Below are positions 44,747 to 56,843 of a stretch of 64,000 nt of DNA, piece after piece; the first letter of the stretch is position 1; the number at the start of each line of letters is the position of its first letter. The position numbers and the translations under genes are program-made. Source of the stretch: Epiperipatus broadwayi (Eukaryota; Onychophora; Udeonychophora; Euonychophora; Peripatidae); NCBI GenBank assembly GCA_028023455.1, contig JAQFVV010000232.1, positions 1,178,001 to 1,242,000 of the forward strand, in the 5' to 3' direction. The notes under the pieces were generated by a model that made no database searches, had not been told where the DNA came from, and saw only the letters and a list, made by a program, of their open reading frames with translations.

Positions 44747-47695
44747 TGAAACGGAAATCTCCAATCCCTTTCCGTTTCACCATCAACCTAATGACCTACT
44801 CGTCACAACTAGTTTCGAACCTATTTTAAATGTAAAAATGTAATATATAAGTCAAGCGGGAAAACTTTGCTACAATGGCCGCTTGAATTGCATCATCCAT
44901 TTACATACGAAAACACGCTATAATTAGACAGGTTTGATAAAATTATAGCGGAGAAATGCTCATAATTTATTATAAAATGTTTTATTAATTTTCAGTCAAT
45001 TCTTAATTATATTCGCTATAATATTCGTATGTGGATGGATAATTTATACCTTGGAATAACGGCAAAATGATTCATATATATTTAAGTTTAAATAAAAGTA
45101 ATGTAAATGTTTTCTTTAATTTATTTAACGGTTTTCTGATTTAATGTTTTACATATATAGTTGAAACAAGTATTTTCTTTAAATTTGCTTTTTTTTTAAT
45201 AAACAAATATGTTAAAAGTTATTTAGTTTTATAAAATAAGAATTATCTGTTCGCAATTAAAAATGAGAATTTTTGTAAACAAGATATCAATTAGTGACAC
45301 ACCCGGGTAAAAAAGTAAAATCTGTTTTCTGATTGATTTTTGTTTGCAACAAAAGACTTTTTCATTAAATCAGAATACCGTTCCTTCTGCTAGGTAATAA
45401 CACCTGAAAAGGAATTTAATTAATGAAAATGAATCAGGTTATATAGTTTATATATTTTGATACATTTTTTTAAGGAAATTAAATATAACACCTCGGAGAT
45501 TTTATCAGTTGTTGTATAAATTGAATTATATTATTTTGCTTTAATTAAAAGTCAATTGGTCCCGAGGCTTACGAAATTCCAGAAAGGTGTTAAAGTTTAG
45601 TAGGATATAAATAGGCCTTATTTTAAGCGGGAAGGGAGAAATCCATCTTACTTTTGAAGAGAGTTAACATGAGAAGTGTTAAGTTGTTCAACTTTAACAT
45701 GTCTGGCTAAAGTCAGGCAAAATTTTGCTGCTTTCCCGTGATGGAACGCCTAGTTCAATCCATCAAATGCCAAAGGAACAACCAAGCTTACACCAACTAA
45801 ATTAAAGATGCCATAAGCCGCCCAAGAATTCACCTTCATTCCAGTTCGAATATCTCCAGCCCATCTACAGGAGAACTGTTTTAATATTTAAAATTGCAGA
45901 GCTCTGTAAATTTCAAAAACAGTTATTGTTTCTTCAAAACAGGTTAGCTAACCATATCATTGAACTTTCTCGCTAAATTGTTTCTGAAATAATATTTAAA
46001 TGAAATACTTTTTGCTAATTTTTCCTTAATTCAATAGTGTAAACTGTCTAAATGGTTTCCTAAAATAATATTTTAATTCTAGAAAATGTAATACTTTTGC
46101 AAATTTTTCTTTATTAATTAATATTTTGCTATATAATTTAATCACTGCAATTATATTTTGCTTTTCTTTTGCTTATTTTATTTATTATTAGTTATGCCTA
46201 TGTTTCGAAATGGCGTGCATTTAATTATAGAATATGTTTTTAAACATATAAATTTAAATTATTTATATAGCCTCATTTCGTGCGCTGTTTCGAAACCCAA
46301 ATTCATATTTTTTTCACTTAATAAATTAATTAATATAAATATAAAATGTGGCTTTTCAACCTTTATTTATTATGTTACTAAAGATTAAACTAGCCTGGAG
46401 TGCAATCATAAGTATATTTTTTTAGTTAAGTATTCGTAAGTCCCCTATTAAATATACTTTTCCCCCTTTTAAAAGTTTAGTAGTTATAGATAACTAAAGA
46501 GATTGAACGGGATAAAGTAAAGTTTGTATCTATATATTCCTGTCAGTAGCATATCGTATTTCTCATGCTACAGAAGAGTTGGCTCTTTTGATCAAGCTAA
46601 TGATCTAGTATTCATTTAATATATGATCTTTGATTTTTAATATCCTTCGGCTTGGCGGATGTGAAGCGTATTAATATTTTTCTCGTTGTGCTGTTTTATA
46701 TATAAGATGGAGCCACGGCGTTGCCAGCACATCTTCTCTTATGGGTAGTGCAGTAGCGAAGTCTGAGCTACGGGCCAGATTAGCACGTAAGTCCCCCGCC
46801 TCTGAACCAAATAAAGGTTCCCTTTTGCAGCATGACGACCGGTTCTTGGGTAAACCGTTGTTTGTCACAAAAACCCTAAAACTATTCTTCCATCCGCAGA
46901 GCCACTTTATTATTATACTTTATGTGTGCCTAGCGTATTAGTAAAATCGTTATAGCCAACTTTTCCCTCCGGCGTTGATCCGAAGCATTCTTGAAAACCC
47001 GTTCGATCTAAAGCTATCTGGGATGCTTTATAAGACCATAGTTAATATATAAATTGATTATAGTCAGATGTATTAAGTTTCACTCCAGACTTGGTTTGAT
47101 TTTACGTAAAAGAGCCACTCGAACTGATTATAAAAGGACATAACAAATAAGTTAATGTAGTGATTAGTTGTATAGCAGGATATTTGGCTCCATTGAATCA
47201 TAGCCACAAACCTATTTGCCAACATCAATTATTGTTCAAATAGTCTAGAGAATGTTACTTTATAAATAAAATGCCTGCGTGCATTTGCCAACAACAATTG
47301 TCAATAAATATATTTTAATTCATCATATATCAGTTTCTGTCTCATTATTAAATCAATCCAATTCACTAATTGCCCATAAGTATTCATTAGTAAAGCCCCT
47401 ATTATTTAAATATGTTAGATTTTATCCGTGGAATGTCTAGTATTTACGTTATTTATATATATGTTTAAGTCCATGAGTCTTATTGTTTTCTCCGATTTGC
47501 TAGTGGGCCGGATGAAGAATTAAATCTCATGTGCTACCATTGTTATGTTATCCATTGGGTGTTAGATCTGGTGCTTGGAGAGTGGGTTCGAATCCAGGCT
47601 GGTCCCTGACCTAAATCTCGGGCTTGACTGGGTTTGAAGTACATTTTGTGAGTTCCAGCTCGTGTTAGATGGATAAGCATGTTTTGACTGGCACA
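44747..47695 (+). repeat. Element B2 3' LTR
   Basis: 2949 bp, same ends, hairpin and TATA box (45604), nearly identical to 38082-41044. Confidence 0.9.
46158..46388 (+). other. Hydrophobic small ORF conserved in all four B LTRs
   Basis: A frame of 76 codons without an early ATG (first ATG gives MPMFRNGVHLIIEYVF..., about 64 residues). It is open at 22011-22241, 27997-28227, 39494-39724 and here. Changes between B1 and B2 alter residues (FLSFSKL versus FFSLNKL) without breaking the frame. It is hydrophobic and AT-driven; chance openness in recent copies is the likeliest explanation. Confidence 0.2.
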
Positions 47696-47699
47696 ATAT
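47696..47699. repeat. Target-site duplication ATAT, right side of element B2
   Basis: See 38078-38081; followed by further TA repeats. Confidence 0.55.
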
Positions 47700-48732
47700 A
47701 TATATATATATTATTTACCTTGATCTCAAATATGATATCTATAGACATATAATGGGATTTTTATACATCACAAATAAATAAAAGAAATTCTGGATTTTTT
47801 ATAACCATGGAATATTTTTTTATAGCTGACCTGTAATACAATGCATTTTGATGGGTTTTTCATTCCCATTCTTTCCATTTCCCCTGGAATTTCATAAGCA
47901 AGCTGCCCCAATTGAATGGGCAGATGGTTAAAATTTTTATTCTTCCATGGTTTTATAAATTACTCACTTAAACAATAAAATTTAATAACTTTTTAAAAAC
48001 ATCTAAAACATTCATTGTAAGCAATGACAAAATTACAAGAACTTATATTATAGTATCTCTTCTATTTATAAGATACTTTTGATGACATTATTATTGTCAC
48101 AACAACTATTGAATATTGTTTAATTTGACTCAATTTTGTAAGAAATTGTTCAAGAAATTTTGCCTCTCATTCATAAATAAAATGGAGATTTCAAAATAAT
48201 TAAATACAATGAAAATGAAATCCTATTTTACAAATTGAATATTATTTTTTCATTTTAAACTAAAATAAAGAATTCATATAATTCCAATACATTTTAATGG
48301 ATATAAATATTTTTATATATGTTTTTATAATAATAATTTTTTAATATATCTAATTTATGAATAACATATATGAAAGATAAAACATCTAATTTTATAATAG
48401 GTGTTGCTATGATGATTGTATTAACAGAAATTGAAATGTGTAATATTTACTAATAATATTGCATCTCTTCAAGTGATTTATCTATGACTTACTTAACTAT
48501 TTCCAAAATCTATTTATTTATTTACTTGTTTATATTTTTTGAAATTGATCACAAAAATTGATGCTAAATGTTAATAATAAATAAGAATGTTGTTTGAATA
48601 GTATAGTTGCCATAGTTGCCTGGTTAATATTAATACTTTAACATCACCATTGTCCATAAATCAAGTGAACTAAAAATTAAACAAGACCAACAAACTTCTC
48701 TATTTTTTTAATTACTGCACCAATATGGTTAC

Positions 48733-48760
48733 TTACAATATATATATATATATATTGTAA
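48733..48760. repeat. TA-core palindrome with TTAC/GTAA arms
   Basis: Perfect 28-bp palindrome: TTACAATA, TA repeats, TATTGTAA, followed by CCAGTTGGGTTAC. It resembles the palindrome at 56784-56843 (ACTGGGTTACAATA...). Confidence 0.6.
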
Positions 48761-48979
48761 CCAGTTGGGTTACATCACACACACTAATATAGTGTATGTA
48801 AATATAGTATATGTAAAATAAAGGAAAAGTAGAAATAAACACAGAATAAATTTTTGTAGATATTTTTTTCTATATTTCCTAAAATAAAATATAATAAGGG
48901 TTAAATAACTCTGGATTTAAAATAATATTTTATTGTTTATAAATTAAACTTTTAAAAGGTCTGAATAAATATAAATATT

Positions 48980-49053
<74 letters not shown>
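48980..49053 (+). repeat. (ATT)n microsatellite
   Basis: About 24 uninterrupted ATT/TTA units, ending ATTCTTATTC. Confidence 0.97.
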
Positions 49054-49054
<1 letters not shown>

Positions 49055-49260
49055 TTATTCTGATTGTGAAATGTAAAAAACACAATATTGTTTTCAATTT
49101 TTTTTAATTAATTAAACACATTTTTTATCTATTAGAAATCCCCTAAGTAAAAACATGTATATGTTTTTATGGGGATTAGAGAGCTAAAAATAAAAACTGT
49201 TTTTAATCAAAGTATTGTTAACACCTCAGATGATTTTATAAAAGACTGATTAAAAATATA

Positions 49261-51060
49261 TCAGTCAGTCTGGTTAGTGATTTTTGAAGAGAACAGGTCA
49301 GCTGCAGAGTTGGTTACAATATTTTGTTGCAACCTGATGAAGGGCAGCGGTTGGTTTTAGCTGACCATATAGTTGGCAGAACATTAGATTGGGGAGCTGC
49401 CAATATTTCCTTTGCAGGAGTTTGAAATTCACATGGAGAAAATGACCCACTTCTTTGTGCTGAAATTCATAGCCTTAAATGTGCAGAGGATGATTGATTG
49501 CCTGAAACCCATCAAACCAAGACAGCTGCTTGCCTGGAAAAAAATTCTAGACAGGAGACCAACTACAGACCAAGATTTTACATGGATTATGTACATTTAC
49601 CTGAAAGTGACAACAAATATGGATTATATTTTTCTAATGGACCAAAAGAACCAGCTTGCTAAACAAATAATGCTGATTATCTAAAGGCAGAGAAGAACAG
49701 ATAAAAATATATACAGCTGTGGTGAGTAAAGTTATATATGATGACAAACTTTTAAACAATTTCTTTAGTAAAATTACATTTTGAAAGTGATGCATGATTT
49801 TGTACTTTTTATGTTTATGGTGGGTGTATGTTTGAGCAGGGCTGTGTGGAAGCAATGTGTTTATGGTGCTCCAAAGTATATGCTCGACACTGTCTAGACC
49901 TAGATATTGAGCTCCCAGGGTAGTCCAGCAGTGTATATGTAGGCCTCATGAATAGCCCTTGGTCTCATAAATAGACCTTTTCTAAAGCCCCTAAGACTCA
50001 CAAGAGATGAGCAGGGCTGGCTCAGTGCCTGATATTTTTTTTCTGGATACTATTTCTTGTGGATGATCTGTCTAGATACTTAGAGAGGCAGTGCTTAAAA
50101 ATGAGGTATTTTCTCATGACATCATGGGGCATTGTGTACTTGGTCCATGCTTGACTATCTACTTATCATGGTATGAAGAGCTGCACTTCATGTATTCACT
50201 TTTCCTCTCTCACCTTGCCTATTTCATCAGCATTAACTAATCAAGCAGAAAGACATTTAGAAATTTATATTTTCTTAATTCTATAAAACGATTGTCTATT
50301 TCGTTTATTAAAAAAAACATTTTAAATCAATCAACAATCATCTGTCAAAAATTTGATAGTACTTGTTTCAAGAAAAAGACTATTCAGCAAAGAGAATAAA
50401 ATTGCAAGAATAATCTGTAATAATTTTATTGTGATAAATACTAATGTTATGTAGATAAATTAATATATCGCACATCTGTGCAAATTAGATATATATATGC
50501 GTTTCAGTAAACCTACTATGTAAATGTATTTCATTTAACTGAAACTTTAATCATTTATTATATTTATATATAATTTAAGATTTGGATAATTATTTTGCAG
50601 CATGTCAAATAGGTTATTTCACACACGCACACACATGTATATGTGTGTATGTTATCAATTATAACACATATGTAAATTTTACTCATTTTGGTTGTTATTG
50701 AATATCAATTGAGATAGATTAATTGTATATTATAAATCGCGCGTCTGATGCACGGATATATGTAAACCATAGTAATAACTTGGATTGTAAATTTTAATTT
50801 TGTAAATCAATGTAACAATTTAAATTTTGAATAGGAATTATGTAAATTAATGTGAAAACTTGAATTTTGTAGTAATCTTATAAATTACAGAGTGATGATT
50901 GTATTATTGTGTACTTTTCATAATCAGAACCCTTATAAAACCTTATTCATTTTTTTATTAATAAACTTTTATTTAATTGTTAAAATTGTATTCCATCATC
51001 TCTTGTTCACATACAGTAATAGAGACCATGTTCTCTGAGCTAGATTTCGGACATGGATAA
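49261..51060 (+). other. Less AT-rich interval, possibly a decayed retroelement or exon
   Basis: GC content rises at about 49270-50230. A 90-codon frame (49412-49684, first codon boundary after TTTCCTTTGCAG) starts EFEIHMEKMTHFFVLKF and reads on to QNQLAKQIMLII-like ending before TAA. It has no recognised motif. The pyrimidine-rich TTTCCTTTGCAG before it looks like a splice acceptor, so an exon is possible. The interval ends with ATGGATAAAGGGGGATGTG, which resembles a retroelement polypurine tract and LTR start. Confidence 0.3.
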
Positions 51061-51072
51061 AGGGGGATGTGT
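51055..51072 (+). other. Polypurine-tract-like sequence and possible LTR start
   Basis: GGATAAAGGGGGATGTGTTTGG has the form of a gypsy 3' junction (purine run, then TG). No matching second LTR was found in the window. Confidence 0.3.
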
Positions 51073-54000
51073 TTGGTGCTTTGGGCATCCAGAGATGATC
51101 AATCATCATCCTGGTTGGCACAAAAGAGGATACTCTTTAAAGCTCATGCACTATTATTTTTATTTTACTTTATTCTTTATTAAAAATTTAAGTTTATAGT
51201 TGGCCAGTACAAGTGGTCAGAGCATTGATGATGATCAGCGTGTTTTAAATGTCCCAGCATTGTTGTTTTGATTTCTGATTACTGTGTACTTTTAATGGAT
51301 GAGCACTAAACTGGTGCATCCAAGTCATGTTATATAATTGCCCAAGCTGGCAAAGGCTCAATAGTTAGCCTGATCTACAGAAGACCCATTTCCAATCCAG
51401 TCACAAGGTTGACTGTTGATTTATATTTTTTATTGTTGAAATCCAGCCACAAGATGGACTGTTGATTTACTGTATTGATGTATTATATTGTGGATCATTC
51501 ATGATGAGTAATTATTTATTTTGACTATTAGTATTACTTATAATTACTTTTTGATAATGCTGGTTGATATATGATTGATGATTATGCTTTAGTTGCTCTT
51601 CTGAGTTAACTTTTGATCCCTCAATGTTCTCAGAGATTCTTTAATCTCATACTCATATCTTTAAATATACTTATATATACTTTGTGAATTAATTATATTT
51701 CATTTTCTATTTACTTATATTAATATTTCAAATTAATAATTACTGATATTTGTATTTCATTAAAAGGGCTGTGAGTGATGATTTTGCCATCCCCCAGTTT
51801 AAATATAATTTAATTTTACTTTTATCTCCTATCTACCCCCATCCCATTACAATATATATATATATATATATATAGCGTATGGGAAAAGGGCATGGGATAT
51901 ATATATATATATATATATTGTGCCCTTTTCTATAGGTCAGTAATAGTTCATAACAGTCAATTACTAAAAATTTTAAATTTTAGAATATGTTCTTTTAATA
52001 CATTAATGATATTAAGTCAATTATATTTTTAAAGTACAATTTGAAGCTAAAGAGAATATGTAGTATATAAAATCATTTAAAAATAGTTATGTAAAGCTTT
52101 AAATATTGTTGCATATGGTTGTAAAAGCTGGCCATATTAAATAACACAGCTATAAATAATTAAAAGTATATTTAATAAGCTCAATTTTAATAGTCTTAAA
52201 CGTATAGATAAATAAATGTTATACAGTATTTAGATTTATAAACTATGTTTAATAATCAAAATTAATATAATATATTTTAAAAATAAACTTTATGATGGTG
52301 AAAATTATATCTAGTTCTATATTTTAAAATTATTCTTCCAAATTTTTTATAATTATTTTATATAATATAATAAGTGTATCAATTTTATAAATCTGGGCAG
52401 AGAAATAGATTAAAAATCGTCTGTCAAAGTTATTAATCATGTGACTTTTAATGTATACTTTCACACACATGCTTGTTAGAATTTAATAACAAAGTTTGTG
52501 TATTAATGAGTTGGATATAATGATTATTTATCATAGAAGTGAATATTAAAATATTACGTAGTTATTTCCAAATGCTTAAATGATGTAATAAAGACGGATA
52601 CATTCATAATATAAAAATTAAATATTTTATTTAAATAAAAATAGATAAATTGAATATTAAGAAATGGAATAAGTTATTAAATGTTATTTTAAAAGTTATT
52701 TTAAATGTTTAAATAGTTTTAATAAAATAATAATTGAAGTAAAAGTGGTATTTTAAATAATATTTTAAGTTCATTACATCACAATTTCTAATTTTGAAAT
52801 TCAATTCTACTATAAACTAAAAATATGTAAATTTGTTCTCAAGCTAAAGTAAGAATTAACCAATAGGAATAGGTATTCTTACAGACTATAAATATTGTCG
52901 TAACTAAGTTATGGGGGGAGATTAATAATGTATTGAAACCAGAGAAAGGTAAATTATAGCTATCAAAGAGATAGTATTTTAAAATTATTATTTTAGTCAA
53001 TTTTAGTGCTCTCTCATAATTTATTTGCAAAAACTAAGTAATATTTTAAAAGTAACTTGCAAAAAAAAAGAGAGTGTAAACTAAAAAATATTTTAATAAT
53101 TTCGTTTAACATGCTTTGTTAAATTTTTTAAAGTTCCTTTATCAGTAGTATTTTATCTAAAAATTTAACCTAAACTTTGCAATAAAAAAAATGGATATAC
53201 TGTGGAATAAAATGGATAGAAATTGTAATACTGTAAAAATGTTTGGAATATTTATTGATACAGATTTATTAATACTTCACCGGAGAACTGTTTTGGTACA
53301 TAAAAAAAAACACAGCTCGGACATTATACGGAATCTAAAAAATGTATTGAAACGCATTATTATTTATAAGCCTATCCAAGATTTATTTTTTAAAAAATAA
53401 TAAGACAATTATATTTCATGAATCATTTTATATAATATTATATTCAAAGGAGTAAAATGTTATATCCTTTCTGAAGGTAACATTTTTTTTATTTTAAAAG
53501 AGATTTATAAAAATACCAAATGAAAGTTTAAATGTATCAAGAAGGAAACATAGATAAAAAAGTGAACACATAGATGAATAAAAGATGGATCCATGGAAAT
53601 ACAAATAGTACTTAAAAGTTTATCGAATATTTTTAAAATTAAATTAGATGGATTGATGCATCGGATATGCAGAGAATATTGGTAGAGAAGATTAAGAAGC
53701 TTCATGGGATTAATTAATATTATGATTTAATAATTATCATCCTAAATACTAAAACCAAGGATTATTTTCTATAAATTTTACTAAATGGATTAATAATTAT
53801 TTTTATTTTAAACTTTAACATGCTTGGAGGAGAACATTTTTAAAAACTCTAGAGAAAATAATAAACATTTTGGACTTATCAGGAACTATCGTCAAGAAAA
53901 TATGTAATTATAGTTTTGATTCCTTTTATTTTGTTAACCTAGTTTAAATCTAAATTTTTATATAAGATTAGGAAAACATAAAAACATTAATTTATTAATA

Positions 54001-56749
54001 TTAAAATTTTATAATATAACAATCTAATAATTTAGCTAAAAATATTTTGATATAAAGTGTATGGGTGTGAATTTTTTTTTATATCTGCAATGCTCAAGTG
54101 GATAAAGGAAGCCTACTGAATACGATGACTAGATAAAGGTTATTGGTAATAATAATAACTATTGATAATTTATAATGTATATTTTTTTTGTTGTTTTCTT
54201 TAGATCATCCATAAATTGGAAGAATGAAGTGTAAAAGTTTTTTACTTATATGTACCGCATTTCATACAACTTTTTAAAAAACATTATGAGATAGGATTGA
54301 TTTGAAAATATGCATACGACAATTTTTTTTTTATTAGTGATATAATCCAACATAACAAATAATTATGTGATTCTTTTAAAATTTTCATGTTATGGGATAT
54401 TCAAATATTGTCTAAGTAGATTGTATATGATTAGACATATAGAATAATGAAGTAAGCAGACTTTTCTTGTGGAACAGCTAGATTGTTTAACTATTAAGGA
54501 ATTTTATTTATTGTTTTGTAAATGCAGATAGTTATTTATCGATGTAAGATGTGGAAAATCTTGAGAAATAATGTTGAGATAGTGGCTTGGAAGTACTTAG
54601 TGAACAGGAAACCAATATGATGTTTTAAGAAATAGGATGTTATAAGGAATGGAAATAATATTTAGTCTTTATATGAATATCAGCATAGTTAACAAAGCCC
54701 TATGACTGATACACATTTTATTTGGACAGTGTTTATATTTCTTTAAATATTTGATGTTCTAATAAAGCTGAAGAAATAGCTTTAACATCGTCCCTGTACT
54801 AGAGGATATTAGGCAGGTAAATGTCATACCTCTTCGCACTGTACCATGATTTTTGAGATATGTTAAGAGTAATACTCTAGCTTTCTTCCTTAATCCTATG
54901 TATCTGTTTTTGCTATCTTTATTTCATGTAACTGCATCATTCAGTAAGATATGTTTAAGAGAAATGATAAATAATTTAGAACTTAGGTTATGCTATCGTT
55001 TTGTATAAGATTGGTTTATTTGCTTAGAAGGAATAGGACATTATAACTTAAAATTGAAGATCCAAAGTATCCTAAGGAAAGAAAAGAATCGTAGAATATA
55101 TTTTGAATTTTATTTCGGAAATGAAATATAAACTTTTTTAAAATAAAGTATCTAAACAAAGATATTTTCTTTAAAGTGATAATAATTTTAAAATGCTTTA
55201 GTATTATTTTTTTTAAGAGAAAATAAGTATTGCAAATTTTTAAAATACAATAGTACAAAGTAAATTATGTAAACAATATGCATAGTATATTTTTTGTTTA
55301 TTGATTAACAAAAATATATTGATGATTACACTTATATCTTACTAAAGTAAGGCTTAAAGAAGAATATATTATGATTAGTAAACATTGTGTGATAAATACT
55401 AAAATCTAGTACTGAATTTTGGATAATATTTTGTGTAACATCTTTGACTTTGCAGGATGAAATTTTTTTTAATATTTTGAGAGATCCATACTCATTATAA
55501 AATTTTGTTTTCTATAGAATGTTTTCTAAGTGTGAATTTTTTTAAAATAAGATAGTTTAATAATATTAAGGATAAAATGCTGTTGCTAATAAAGTAGATA
55601 AATATATTTGTAATAAGTTAACCATAATGAGAAAACAAGTAGTAACATTTTTTTTAAAATTTTGTCCTAAATCTAAATAAAGATATAATTGAAATATAAA
55701 TTATTTTTTTTATAACCTGGTAGATCAAACTGTAAAGTAAAAAAGTTAAGGATATCCACTGTAAATAGTGTAAATAAATTGTTTATTTATTTGTTGTTAG
55801 TAATAAACTTTGTTAAATTTTGTTATTTCAAAAATTTTGTGTCCGAGTTATTTATTTCTCCACATCTCTGCATGAAATCACGATATATGCATAATAATCG
55901 AAACAAATATATAATTTTGCACAAAAAGATAAATAGAGAATTATTTTAAGAATTTTGAATATTTTATTGGTATTCATTACAATTAAATAATCATAATCTT
56001 ACATTATTTTATTGGTCATAAATCAGTTATCACAATATATTAAATTATATGCTATCAGTTGCCACACATATTTTGTTTGTCAGATTATTAAAATGCTACC
56101 ACGTATTTATTATATCATTACATGAAGATATAAGATCATATTATATTATTTCATTATTTTATTATGGTAATAAAATTATAGTAAAAAGAAAAGATATACA
56201 GAATTAGTTAAACAATGAAGAATATTATTACTGTTATTTATTATTATTAGTTTAAGTGTAGTAGATTATGACATAAAATCCCTTCTCATATTTTACTACC
56301 GTATTTTTAAATTAACTTAGAATAAACTTTATGAACCTGAGATTATTTTATTGAGCTAGATTATTACAAATAGAAGATTAAGACTTAATTATTAGTTTAA
56401 TCTTAGTGAGTAGAAGTTATTAAAGTCGTAAGAATACTATGAGTTTGTTATTTGAAATAGTAATAAAGGGGAATAGTGTTCTTATGCCATTGAGGTAGTA
56501 TCCTGTGGGATATTGGCCCAATGTAATCTATCTTGTCACCTGTATTTTCACTTCAAGTCTCATGAAAATATTAAATATTTATTAAATTTATTTTTATAAA
56601 TTGAACCATATTCGAATTTTAAATTTGAGCTAGTGAAACATTTTAATTTTAATGCTGAATATTTTATTTATTAATTATTAACTGAGCTAGAACCCATTTT
56701 ATTTATACCATATAATATTCTGAAGTGAGGATGCACGAGATGAAGGTTA

Positions 56750-56783
<34 letters not shown>
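51073..56783. other. AT-rich sequence without genes
   Basis: Several kb with no ORF above about 80 codons. Short frames at 52839-53030, 53191-53400, 53505-53705 and 55016-55258 have AT-driven composition and no motifs. It contains a TA-rich double hairpin at about 51850-51930. Confidence 0.45.
51850..51930. repeat. TA repeats with inverted arms GAAAAGGGCA / TGCCCTTTTC
   Basis: GAAAAGGGCA at 51883-51892 pairs with TGCCCTTTTC at 51921-51930 around a TA run; a second TA run precedes it. Confidence 0.6.
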
Positions 56784-56785
<2 letters not shown>

Positions 56786-56791
56786 TGGGTT

Positions 56792-56835
<44 letters not shown>

Positions 56836-56843
56836 AACCCAGT
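56784..56843. repeat. 60-bp palindrome with TA core and ACTGGGTTACAA arms
   Basis: ACTGGGTTACAATA, TA repeats, TATTGTAACCCAGT; a perfect inverted repeat. A further TA run lies just upstream (about 56753-56784). Confidence 0.85.

Larger units (their letters stand above)
38082..47695 (+). mobile_element. Element B2: long-LTR, Gag-only retrotransposon with intact ORF
   Basis: Second member of the B family: LTRs 38082-41044 and 44747-47695, internal region 3.7 kb. It differs from B1 by a 0.53-kb TTC repeat in the leader, a complete coiled-coil ORF and many scattered substitutions shared by both of its LTRs. B1 and B2 are therefore independent insertions, not a segmental duplication. The internal region has no protease or polymerase. 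The two LTRs are nearly identical, so integration was recent. Confidence 0.9.
47700..49260. other. AT-rich sequence with microsatellites
   Basis: No coding signal. It contains a TA palindrome at 48733-48760 and an ATT repeat at 48980-49053. Confidence 0.5.

Noticed and set aside
18239-47695. B1 and B2 as one segmental duplication
   Set aside because: Each has its own TSD and flanks, and LTRs match better within than between the two, so they are separate insertions.
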